Assembly: GCA_030248215.1 (NCBI GenBank)
Contig: JASANG010000052.1
Span: 62,001 to 126,000 of the forward strand
From: Enoplolaimus lenunculus
Lineage: Eukaryota; Nematoda; Enoplea; Enoplida; Thoracostomopsidae
Direction of reading: 5' to 3'
Length of the DNA stretch: 64,000 nt
Of this stretch, positions 33,801 through 47,000 are shown in pieces. The position numbers and the translations under genes are program-made. Position 1 is the first letter of the stretch. Each line of letters opens with the position of its first letter. Below the pieces are notes generated by a model. The model had not been told where the DNA came from, ran no database searches, and saw nothing but the letters and a program-made list of their open reading frames with translations.

Positions 33801-36800
33801 GGGGTTACGTGTTTTCCCAGCGGGTGAATCATCGCCCAACGGCTGGCAATGATCCGTTTGAACAGCATGTCCCGGATTCCGATAGCAGACAGCCTCCTGC
33901 ACAGACGTGCCAAGACTGCCGCAAATGCCCACATTCTCGCTTTCCAAGTCTACATACGTCGCTTTATTGAACACAATCTGATGAAAACTACTACCAGCTA
34001 CGCTTGTATCGATACACTGAGTAGGCAGATGATTTTCTAGCTGGTTCAAACAGTTCACGAATGAAGCGTGGCACACCACAGGGGCTTCGCCTTGCGTTTG
34101 AGAGACGGAAGCAGTTGAAGTCACAACCTGGTCAGCCTTGGCCATGGGGCACACTGTTGATTCCAACGACAAATGATGCTGGATTAATTCTACAAAAAAT
34201 ATTACAATACAGAGCAGACTACGCAATAATCCTTTCTGAGTAGCCTCCAGAATCTGACAAACAAAAAAATCGGAAATGGGTGTTGATTCTACCATAACCG
34301 TATATACTGTTTGCTTCTACTCAGCCACCTATTACCCCTCCCTCACGTTATATCCTATAGCAACTAACTTACCCTTCTCGACTAAATCGCGCAACTCAAC
34401 TTCGCTGATCCCGCTATCGACAGACGACAAATGGTTCACGTGACTGTTGCCATTGTTCGTTTCTTTCTTCCCATTGCCTTCAGCTGATTTGTCGTCCTGA
34501 TTTCCTTTTGGCGACAGACAGAATTTTTCGTCTAACACCCGATTATTGCTAGATCTAAACGCGTACCGGTCAACATCATTTAACGATTTCGACAATAATA
34601 ATTGTTCATGTCGATGTTGTTGTTGCGGTTGTTTTTGTTGGTGGTTACATTGTCCCTGTTGGAATTGGTCCAATTTCAAGTCGGCAGTGTTTACGCTAGA
34701 TCCACGTCGCCGTACATCAACATCGGAATACCATGCAACCGCGGGCCTAAACTGACTCAGCGGTTGTGGAACTATGCGAATAGAATGGTCACATGGTAGC
34801 TCGCTAGTCCTAAACGCCATAAACCCATTTTGTCTCCTGTCAGAAACGATACAGTCCATCTCTTTTCCATCAAATTCAGACGCTGATATTAAGGGCACCG
34901 GTATACCACTACCCATACAAGCGACAGACGATTTTGGCGTCGCTTCGCTGTCTGAGTCTACTTGTATAACCACCCCGCTGCCATGTCTATTCGTACGATT
35001 TGACACAGTGAGAACTTCGAGGCCAGGAGCAGAATAATTGCAAAACTTTAATTCAGCGGTTGTTGGGTTCCACTTGGACACATGGCCATCCCCACCTACA
35101 GCAGACACCTTGGTGCCGCCAGAATTGCCCTGACTCAAACTCAAATTAGTGGACAGAAAATCCTCCCGATTTACAGCTTTAACCTTATAGCAATTACAAC
35201 CATGCGAATACCCGTTTCGCTCAATTTCACCCGATTTGTATTCAAAAAGCTCTTTTTTGTCCATATGTTGCAAGGTCGGATCTACAACCAAACCCTCAAA
35301 CCGCCCTAATCCGCAGTACTTACGCCTACCAGATGGCATAGTATGGCGTCTAACGAGAGTATGGCAATACCATCTATGAAATCCATCCTTATTATCGTCA
35401 CAGCTTTCATTCTTGAGCACCCCAACCCTGGCTAGGGATTCGTCAAGGGCAGTCACTGCACCAGCGGTGCCGTGGTCCCCAGGCCTAAGTTCTAAAATCT
35501 TCTTATTCACAACACTGGCACAGGAACTGCCGGTAGTCCCTGAAAACGACTGAGAGCGTTTAGCTAATTCTTCGCTGACAGGCTTCAATGACCCCAGAAC
35601 GCTTCGCTCGTAATAAACGCTGCCATTCGCCAAGTGAAGACATAGGCCCCTGTTGACGCTGTCATAGCCACCCCTCGTCGGAGGGTCTCCGCTATTCAAC
35701 GCTACAAAACCGACGCCATCCCCGACGTTTTCTTGGCAACTGACGGTACACTTCTTATAGCGCTGCTGATGCAACTCATCATCTGCTGACGAATTATCAG
35801 CTTCATACGCGCTATCACCACCGCCGGCCATAACCGGCACCTGACTTGGTACACGATCAGCGCTTCGCATGACATCGGATGCAGCAGAACAGGTATCTGT
35901 TTGCAAGGCTATCGACAGCAGCATATCACCAGCATTCGTCGCATGCGCATCTTGCATGCCAGTTACTATCTCGGCGGTTGCGGTTTTAGAATTATCAAAA
36001 CTGTTTTCCAAGAATTTTGGAAGCCTCGGATGAGCGATAACTGATGCATCAGATCCATCAACACAATCGATGCCAACTTCGTCGTTAGTAATTGGCAACA
36101 CAAGTCGACTGACAACTGATGATGTTGCTCGACTATCGCCTGACATCAACTGGAGGTTTGTTGCAGATGACGTCATTAACACATTGGTTGGCGCTGGTGA
36201 TGTCATCAACACATTGGTTGGCACTGGTGACGCCATCGATTGATCAGAAGCGTTTGATAACGACGTCGTATTTACTGGCGTCACTTCCTCGACTGATGAT
36301 GTGACCAATCGACGAGCAGTGGTCGTCTCACTACGCGATGACTGCGGTTGTGCACCGCCGCTACGTTTGCGCTCAGTAGTCGACCCGGATACGTATCGGC
36401 GTCGGTCGACGCGAACAGCTGCTGCCGCCGCCGCATCGGTTGCAGTTCTTTGGCGAACAAACACCAAATACGGTGGCGGACACGCGGCAGCGGTTACAGG
36501 ACAGCAATTGGGGGGAAACTCTGGTGCCTGCTTATCGTTACTGCTGTTACGGTGTTTACAGTTGTTGCTAGCAGCGTCACCGCAGCAGCGCTTGGGCGCT
36601 GGCAGGCTCACGTTCGCACAACGCAGAAAATACGAACACAACGCAATGAGTCGACATGCGAGCGTTTGGTTTTCGCCAGCAGCAACTACAAGTTGCACTG
36701 CAGGGGGTAATTCCGGTGCAGGAGTGACCACCCTATCGCAAGAGGGGCTTTGGAGACTAAAAGCAGAACCCGTATCATTGTTGATATAGTTGCAATCGGG

Positions 36801-39800
36801 TTCAAACGGGTTCGTTGCAGAAGCAATCGCAGTCGCACCTGATACGTCCCTAAACACAATAAAGCACCGTCAATGACAGTAACACAAAATGACTGACTAC
36901 TGTTGTGTTTTCATATTATATTTGTACACTGCACGTATCTGCACCCTTCTCGATTTAATTTCACAGTTATCCGGAATCGATCCAAGCAAAAAAATGCTAA
37001 TATTAAATGTTGCAAGAAATTCCAGTTTTTGTTAAAAAATTTACTTGTTTTGAACGCTACTCCAGATGGTTCACAGTTCATTCCAAGTTTTGTATGTTTT
37101 TCAGGACCCTGCTACATCTCGTAATGGCTTTGCTGGTTGGTGGCATTGGATACTTTGACATTCATCTTTCATGATTTGGGGTTATTCGGGGTTGTGCGTT
37201 GCGCCATCGCCATACTTTTGTGTACCTCACACAACGGTCACAAAGAAAAGTAAATTTTAGACGTAACGCGAGACGGCGTCTGGAAGCGTGTGGCTAGTAA
37301 AGCGCGGCCCTAGCTGTCACCAAAACATTCTATAAACAAAACAAAATACCACATCCAAACACTTACATAAATTGAGCCCAAAATGCGTTATACGGGTGCG
37401 AATAAACGTTGTTGTGAGTCTGAAAACTCCAATACTTATATATTACCAAACAGGAGCTATATTTTGTCGGAACAGGAACCGGAATTTGAAATAATAAATT
37501 TTCATTACCGAATTACTATTGGACTTTTTAGAAAACCTGCCAAAAAAGTTTATTAACAAAACTGAAGTAATTGGACCAACACTTATATTTTTTGATGACA
37601 AAGTTGCCAAATTTAAATGATTAGGCATGATTGGCCACAAAACCGTAAAAAATTCCGGTTCCTGCATTTTTCAATCCAGAAATAGGAACAGGACTTGAGG
37701 TGTTGCAAAAATTCCGGCCGGGTGTATGTATGTGTATATATTCTTAATTTTGCAAATTAACTTATCTCATATTTTAATACAAAAACATATTAACTAATCT
37801 AAACGAGATGAAATAAATCATTTTTGAATTTGGACTATAATAATTTAGCAACTTACAAAATTAATAGATTCCGGTTCCTGATATAGGAAAAATATTAATT
37901 AAAACCATGAAAACTAACCAAAATTCATACAGACTGACATCCAACCCGTGAACAAAAAACTTTCTGAAACAGCACTTACCCAGCATTTAAAAACACTGTA
38001 TTCGTCAGCTGCGTTGCCATCTATGACTGGTTTTTCAGAATCTCGTTCCTGCGCAGTTTCAATAAAATTAGGAGGACCGCCATGGGCAAGATCCTGTTGA
38101 GTCGTACTGCTGATAGCAGGGCCGCTCGCCGCTAGCTCGAACGCCGTAAGTATGTCCTCATTTGATGATGCAACGCTATACACCCATGTCAAATGATGTG
38201 CCAATACCGCAGTAAGCAAAGTGCTCAAGAAACTGAAGCAAAGCAATAAAAATAAAAATATATTTATAAAAATATTCTTTTAATACAGATAGCAAATTTC
38301 AGACGAAGTCAGAAAAACGGTAATATATACCCAGGATGGCTCTGGCTTCTGTAGTCATTGGTTTTTCCTACTAAAATAAAACTAAATACTGAAAACTTAA
38401 GGAAAAATTAATGTTTAAGCAAAAACTTCAATCGATATCCAAACACAAACGAAAATACTAAATCCCTGTTCAAATTAATACAACTCATTATTTCACTAAC
38501 AAATTTGTATTTTTCAAATCACACTCGTCGATCAGCTCTACGAAATTTGCCACAAATTCTTCTCCAATCCCACCAAACCGCTGAGGTTGCTGTTTCTTCA
38601 TTCCCTGAAAGCCGGTGTCCAAGGAAACAGCTTTCGAAATGAAGTCGTTCTCTTTCAATTTCGTTCCATCAATGATGTCAGCCTTTGGCAACGAAACCTC
38701 TGACGGTGTGGGTACCATATCAGCGTTCTCACCGCTTAGTTCCCATAACGACGTAAGTCCAGTTCGGTGAAAGTCACCAATACCTTCATCAGTGTCACCT
38801 GGCGGGCCCTCACCATTGTACAATTGGCGCCTTGTTCGAAAAAATGCAGCAGCATCATCCATCTTGGTATCCATCAGTTCACTTGTCCTGACATCCTCGT
38901 TGTGTGGTTGTCGTTGCTTAGCAACAACGGAATGACGATCGATTTCGGAATCAGCCAATCCATCTGTGATGACGTCACCTTTCTTAACCGATATGCTAAC
39001 AGTTGTTTCCGTAGGTTCTGTAGCGACATCAGGTGACGCTATACTCAATGCTGCACTATCGAATAGTTGCCTAGGAACGCCATCACGATGATCGATCTTG
39101 GTCGCTTCGTCACAGCTATCGACGGAGTCGTCAAAGTTAGAGGCACTTGTTGCTACAGTCATTAAGCTAAGCCAAACCGGATTGCGCAATCGCGGCAAGG
39201 TGTACATCCGATGAATTGCACTGGCGCAACGAGACCACGCCTAAAACGTATGCAAATTTCTAAATGGAAATTTATTAAAAATAATATAAATATAAAGCTA
39301 CCATTATCTTGCCGCAGGTATCAGGCATCAGTAGCCCCAATATCTCCAATATAAATTTTGAAACTATAAACGCAGACATATTTTAGCGAAAGCAGTTATA
39401 CACAATGCATGCTTATAAAATAAATCCGCTTACATTTTTAGAAACGAAGAATCCAGTATGTATATTTGATAGAGCATACTTGTAAAAAACAAAATAGTAG
39501 TCTGAGCACAAAAGAGCAGATAGACTAAGTCCGTAGCCACTTCATCATAATAGAGGGCGAGAGGAGGACTGGAACAGAATCCTTACCTGATAAATAATAC
39601 TAGTCCTGGAAGTTCGTGACGTCATCGCTCGAACGCAAGCGACATGCAGCGCGTCAAGTTCACTTTCGATCATTGCAAAATGACTGCAGACAAACTGTTT
39701 GAAACTCCTATAAAAATACAATATTGTTATGAGTACTATGGGCCAAAATTTTACAGTTTCATTATAGAGCGAATTACTGTAACAATTACATCAACCGAAA

Positions 39801-40958
39801 CCACGTACGGTAACGAAGAACACAGCAATCCTAAACCGTTCAAGATGCTCAGAAGTACTGATTTATTATTGTTTTCGGACAGGTTAAGCCACTAAGGGTT
39901 ATAATCTACTTGACTGCGCCACGCGTCGCCCACCGGCCGGTGTGAGACGACGTCTAACATCGCTCATGCATCAAAACTTACTCGTTCGACTCGTGGTCTT
40001 GAGCATTTTCACCAAAAGACACAACAACGCTAAGACCAATTTGTCGCTTGCGGCCACCAAATCCCGGATATCCAGGCATCGGTGGAGCTGACAACGGTGA
40101 AAGCTTAAATAAAAAACTATTGGTTTTTACAGCACATCAAGATGTCGTATAGAACTGGCTACAAGCTTGACAATCACAAGCTTTAATTTTAATAATCTTT
40201 ATTTTATTCTCAACGAAACGTTGGTGTTTTACAATCAGGTGGTGTAGTTTTTGACTGAAAGCCATCCCGGCGTATTAACCTTCGATTTATGTTTCAAAAC
40301 GTAAATTCGAGTAAAATATTTTAGTTTGGAGCTGGGTCTGTTTTTGGAAAAATAAGCACGCATTAATGTTAATGTAACCAAAGATATATACAATAGATGT
40401 GGAACAAAGCGTGATATTAGACTGTTTCTCTTGAGTAATACAAACAAATACGGGCATCTCTTGAGTTAAACGAGTAAAAGACAAAATGCCATTGTATTAC
40501 AAAATTTCGATCAACTTTTACTTGAAACCTGATTATACTAACGTGCTAGCCTTGCATTAGAGTTCAAAATTCAAGCGATTTATTAGCTACAGACAAATTT
40601 GCATTATTGACTAAAATTAAATTAAGAAATACAATACTTTACAAATTATTACGGTGACAAGCAATAATATTTCAGTACTATAAGGTTTTTGGCTACGACC
40701 AATCTGAATAAACCTCCAAAATAGATAAAATGAATAGCTAGCTAATACTGATCAACATACTAGACTAGGACATTATCATATCTATACGCGATTGTGCACT
40801 ATTGGCTTAAGAGCTTTTTGGGCGTGACAAATTGAAATTATGTTAGCTAAATGCCAGTTAGCATATTACATAGCATTTTATTACAATATACACCAGGACT
40901 CAGACAAGAGCGAAAAGAAAACACAAAAAAAAATAGGGGAAGAAGGGAGGGGGCAAAG

Positions 40959-41002
<44 letters not shown>

Positions 41003-44000
41003 CCCCCCCCCACCCACCACCGCACTGGTGTATGCACAAAATCTGCAGTTACTGATAAATAATATGGCCTACGCTTTAATTCACTTTTCGAACAAAATGA
41101 ATATTAATACCATTTACATAATGCGTTGCTTCTAAAGATGAACCAAACTAGGAAGCACGCAGGATAATTTTATATGTGCTCTATCCGGTCTAAAAGTATT
41201 ACTCGGTTATTAGTAATTTAGGATCAACTTACCGTGTCTGTTGAGCTGTGTTGAGAAGCGACCCCGTGCGGCATCACTAGTGTGCTATTTTCTGATTGGC
41301 TAGAATGAACGCGTCGATGTACACCGCCCACTGGACTCATTCCGGTATCTAGACACATACGTTGACCAAGAAGCCATCTTAAATAATCAAAGCAGTGCAA
41401 CAAAACAAAAATAAACAGAATAAAAATGAAAAAATCATATTGAACTGTGTACAGAGACTAATTGACCTATGCCCAAGATAGAAAATTGGAACTAATCAGA
41501 TATTGAAACCATAGTTCATCGAAACCAGCCATAAACTTTGACTCTGTAAACTCCTGTAAGCAGCGTGGCGGCATTGAAAACATGTTTTGATCGATTTCGA
41601 ATAAACCTATTAAGCAGGCAATAGAAATGTGACTGTAAACTCCTGTAAGCAGCGTGGCGGCATTGAAAACATGTTTTGATCGATTTCGAATAAACCTATT
41701 AAGCAGGCAATAGAAATGTGACTGTAAACTCCTGTAAGCAGCGTGGCGGCATTGAAAACATGTTTTGATCGATTTCGAATAAACCTATTTAGCAGGCAAT
41801 AGAAATGTGACTGTAAACTCCTGTAAGCAGCGTGGCGGCATTGAAAACATGTTTTGATCGATTTCGAATAAACCTATTAAGCAGGCAATAGAAATGTGAC
41901 TGTAAACTCCTGTAAGCAGCGTGGCGGCATTGAAAACATGTTTTGATCGATTTCGAATAAACCTATTAAGCAGGCAATAGAAATGTGACTGTAAACTCCT
42001 GTAAGCAGCGTGGCGGCATTGAAAACATGTTTTGATCGATTTCGAATAAACCTATTTAGCAGGCAATAGAAATGTGACTGTAAACTCCTGTAAGCAGCGT
42101 GGCGGCATTGAAAACATGTTTTGATCGATTTCGAATAAACCTATTAAGCAGGCAATAGAAATGTGACTGTAAACTCCTGTAAGCAGCGTGGCGGCATTGA
42201 AAACATGTTTTGATCGATTTCGAATAAACCTATTAAGCAGGCAATAGAAATGTGACTGTAAACTCCTGTAAGCAGCGTGGCGGCATTGAAAACATGTTTT
42301 GATCGATTTCGAATAAACCTATTTAGCAGGCAATAGAAATGTGACTGTAAACTCCTGTAAGCAGCGTGGCGGCATTGAAAACATGTTTTGATCGATTTCG
42401 AATAAACCTATTTAGCAGGCAATAGAAATGTGACTGTAAACTCCTGTAAGCAGCGTGGCGGCATTGAAAACATGTTTTGATCGATTTCGAATAAACCTAT
42501 TAAGCAGGCAATAGAAATGTGACTGTAAACTCCTGTAAGCAGCGTGGCGGCATTGAAAACATGTTTTGATCGATTTCGAATAAACCTATTAAGCAGGCAA
42601 TAGAAATGTGACTGTAAACTCCTGTAAGCAGCGTGGCGGCATTGAAAACATGTTTTGATCGATTTCGAATAAACCTATTTAGCAGGCAATAGAAATGTGA
42701 CGGTAAACTCCTGTAAGCAGCGTGGCGGCATTAAAAACATGTTTTGATCGATTTCGAATAAACCTATTAAGCAGGCAATAGAAATGTGACTGTAAACTCC
42801 TGTAAGCAGCGTGGCGGCATTGAAAACATGTTTTGATCGATTTCGAATAAACCTATTAAGCAGGCAATAGAAATGTGAATTTCGAAATATCTAAACTAGA
42901 TTTCATTGAACCATGGATTGAGCTTCGAACACGCAATCACTCAAAGGTTCGAAAAATGATTCAGTATGTTCCAGCCAATCCTTGCTGGATACGGCTTTTT
43001 AAAAACCGTATACAAATCCGAACCTTTAATTTTGGTCTAATCTGAACCGAGTGCGAACTTCTGTTGCCACCTGGTAGTGCGAACTTTTGTTGCCACCTGG
43101 TAAGCAGGCTAAGTTTTCTAATCCCCACATGCACCTTTACTCTCGCAAGCATCACAGTAACCTTCAATACGACCTAGTAATCTTGTGCAAAGGCAAACAG
43201 AATTACGTCACTGGTAACGGCATTTCTTACATTTCGGCTCCGGTATATTCTTATCGGAATTAAAAAATTCCGTTATTAAATTTTGGTCGGCGTAAATTAA
43301 GCATTTTACTACAATGACAATAAAAATAAAACATAAATATATGTCGTTAGTGTAGTATTTTAGTATAAAACACAAACTTTGACAATCAAGGTAAATAAAC
43401 CACCGAAGGTCGATTTTGTTTCAGTAGATAATGGAAATGTAAAAAGGTTATTTCACTAATAATACAGGAAAAAAAGATAATCAAAATAAATTTTCCGTGG
43501 CATACATTTTTAATTTTCCGGTTCCGGCAATTTTTTCATATTCCGGGTCCAGTAAATTGTAATTCCGGCTGCACAGTAGCCAGCTATTCGCTCGCACTAT
43601 CCCGCACACCGGAGACCATAACTTTTTACAGCCCATATCTCTTCCAACAACCAACTGCATAACCCCTCTCTCGCCCCGCATTCTACTCTTAGCTACTCCC
43701 CCAACCTTACTCTACTTTTAACCCACCCTATCCTACACTCTATTGGTAACCAACCCCTCTCTCACCCCACACTTTAACCATACCCTCCTCCCACACATTC
43801 TGCAAATAACCCTTCCAGAACCTCACACTCTGCCCGCTCGTATCGCACTCTTACCGTCGCATCACTCCACCGCGATGTGATATACTCCCGCTGGCGACCG
43901 TGGAAGACGTCGACAGCATCGACGTCCTCGACGGACATGGCGACAGTGGTGGCAGCGGTGACGCAGCAACGGTTCCGGCAGTCGGCTTGACAATCGTTTT

Positions 44001-47000
44001 CGCTTCAACAGGAGGTATCGACGGTAGTGGTGTACCTGGTGGTGTTGATGGAATTGAAATTTGTGGCGATGCAACACCAACCAATGTGGATTCTGTAGCT
44101 TGATTGTGCTCCAAGTCGTTAACAACGGTTGATGCAGCGTGACTGTTATTGTTGCTATTAATATTATTATCGTTATTATTGTGGTTTTTGTTGCTGATCA
44201 ATACGTTTGGTTCTTGTGAGCTGTCCCGAGACAGAGATAGTGGTTGTTCGTCCGCGATGGTAGCGATATCAATTCTGGGTGTTGCCAGCGGAGACGCATT
44301 TGCTGGACTAAGTCCAGTGCTGTTTGGAGCCACACCCACTCGCGAAGGCGTGCCAGGGCGTCGTTTTATCATAATGTCAGGAATATCGAGTGGTATTGTT
44401 CGATCTCAAATAGATAATACCAAATTGACCTCAATATACTATAAAAATATTGACGTTCACGTTAAACCACCTATTACCAGTTCAACTATTAACAGTGAAA
44501 CGCAGCCCACATATTCAGTTGTATTCCATTCATTACCAGATAGTGGTATATTATGTCTGATACTTTTCGCAGGGACATGTATCTATCTTTTCGCGTGTTC
44601 TACGGTCAAACTCACAGATTCTTTAAAAATTCTAAAATAAATATACACAGGTTATTTAATTTGTACTACCACCGTTAAGCCGCATCTTGTCCCTATCTTA
44701 GATTTATAGCAAATTGTCAATGTCGAACAAGGCAATGCACTTTACTCATTTGAGTAAGCGGTGACCCGTAAATTAAAAGTAACAAGAAACTTACTTCGAA
44801 TCAATTCATTCATCGATCGAACTGTAGACTGATTACTGTCACCACTATCTGACGCAGCATCTATGCTGCAGCGGTTTGAACCCAGACATCCCTTATCAGC
44901 GGTCAATGCTAACAAACTGTTACCGCTATTGTTTAGATCATTATTATTGTTTTTGTTGTTACTTGCCACCACACCTGAATCTGGTACAAATGGTGTTGTG
45001 GTGGTTGACGGTGGGCAAAACGAACGGTGTCGCCTGTAAATGCAACAAAAATACATCATTGCAAATTACACCGCGATAATTACACCGCGATAACCCGTAA
45101 CAGATTTAAACTTTCAAATTCTAAAATAACAAATAATCTAAAATACAAAAGGCACCGGCCAAACTGGTCCTTAAAACACCATGACTTTTGGTACACATAC
45201 TTCCTTGTTGCCTGTTGGCGCGTAGATTTTCATAAAAAACAGAAATTATTTTGTTCAAAATCATTGAGGTACTGAATCTGAATATTTAAATTCATAATTC
45301 GACAACACGAGCGATTGAATTTTAAAACGAGACCGCCATTTCAAACACGACCGCGCTGCCCTTAATGCTGCCCGTGACTGTGCATACCTAAGCGCCACAG
45401 CGTCTATGGAATGAGGTGGAAAGCGCCTTGATACGACCGACGGCGGCCCGCCAACAGCAATCGATGGAAAAACATCGTTGTATACTTTAGTGAGCAACAT
45501 TTGCGGAGGATAACTAAAAATATTTTGATTAAAAACGTTCAAAAAGTTAAACTTCAGATTCTATTTGAACAATACAGTAAATACACAAAACTAGTTGGTT
45601 GCATACCCTGCAAGCAGTGCACACTTATAAGCAATCTACTGTGGATTATAACAACCCAAATATTCGTAAAAGCAAATTACGCTGCATAACTAATCAAACG
45701 ACAACATTCACTTACACACACCTGTCAAATATGTCAAAATCTTAGGTTTAGGTAGCAAGTTGGGAAATGCGCGAATAGTAAGATGAACATGCTTATAGTA
45801 TTTTTGCGATCGCAAATAACGGACCCACTTTGACTATTATTACAAACAGGTAACTTACTTCATCTGATGAATTTTGACACAATCACGGCTGTTCGTCATT
45901 GGCACTGCGCCAAATACCATTTCCCCAAGCAATTTGACATCCGATTTGCTGCGTGAAATCTAAATATATTACACAATATCATACATATGTACAGAAAAAA
46001 TTAAAAATGTTATTTCCCCTCCCCCTGCGCCACTCTCCATTATTCCGACGCCTAAGTTACTGGTCGAGTGATCGCATACCAGTCACCTACCTAGATTTTC
46101 GGTTATGATTTAGCAAGTTTATACAGCTCAGCAGGACCGCAACCGCAATACATGGGGATGGCCCCTACAGCCAATCTCGACTTCACTGTATGTGATGTAT
46201 TGCCCCCTCAAACTAACAGTGTTTCTGTTTGTAGGGCTTCACATCCGGCAACACATCAAAGCATTACCGACTTTAGCAACATTCCGCCATAGAAAACACA
46301 GACAGTTGTTCTTAATGCTTAACATCTGTCTGGTTTCAACAGACAGTTACAATTAACATTTTTGATATTATATGGCGTTAAAAAAGCTTAATTCAGGCAA
46401 TAGTGAATTGCAAAACACCTAAAAAGTTCTGGAAAGAACGTCAACATTAATAGCATGTCAAATGCCAGTTTGAACAAAAAAACGGTGAATGCACCCAGCT
46501 GCCATAAAATTAATTATTCATTTTACGTAGCAAAACATATTTCGCAACAGACAAGTCAAAACAAAGAGGGAGTTGCAATTAAGCATAACTGAAACGCTGA
46601 CAAAATTAATGACACGGCTGTTAAAATGTCTCTTGCTAACAGCTAATTAATGGCTAACAGTTGATTATAAGCAATTTGGTTACATCTATGCCCAAAAAAC
46701 GGTGCCACTTTGAAAAGATTCTAAAAAATTGCTCCGTGCAGAATAATTCTAACTAAATCGCAGTTTCGTTTCGTTTTGTTTATACCTAACAAACCGGAAG
46801 TGACATTTTTGCACTAATTTAACTGAATACCATGGAAGTAGCAAGGATTTTAGAAAGAGCGATTATATACGTTTTACAAAACCTTCGAATGGGGTTTCTT
46901 GTGTTACAAACTGAAAAAGTATTTAAAACCCCATTTACAAAAAAAATCCAAAATGGTATATGACCCTACTCCCTAGCTAACACCTTGGTGCATACGTCGG

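Noticed and set aside
36301-36789. 162-codon ORF on the plus strand
   Set aside because: Antisense shadow of fnip exon 14, which has family matches and proper splice sites on the minus strand.
43900-44640. Plus-strand ORFs of 67 and 163 codons
   Set aside because: Antisense to fnip exon 7; no independent support.
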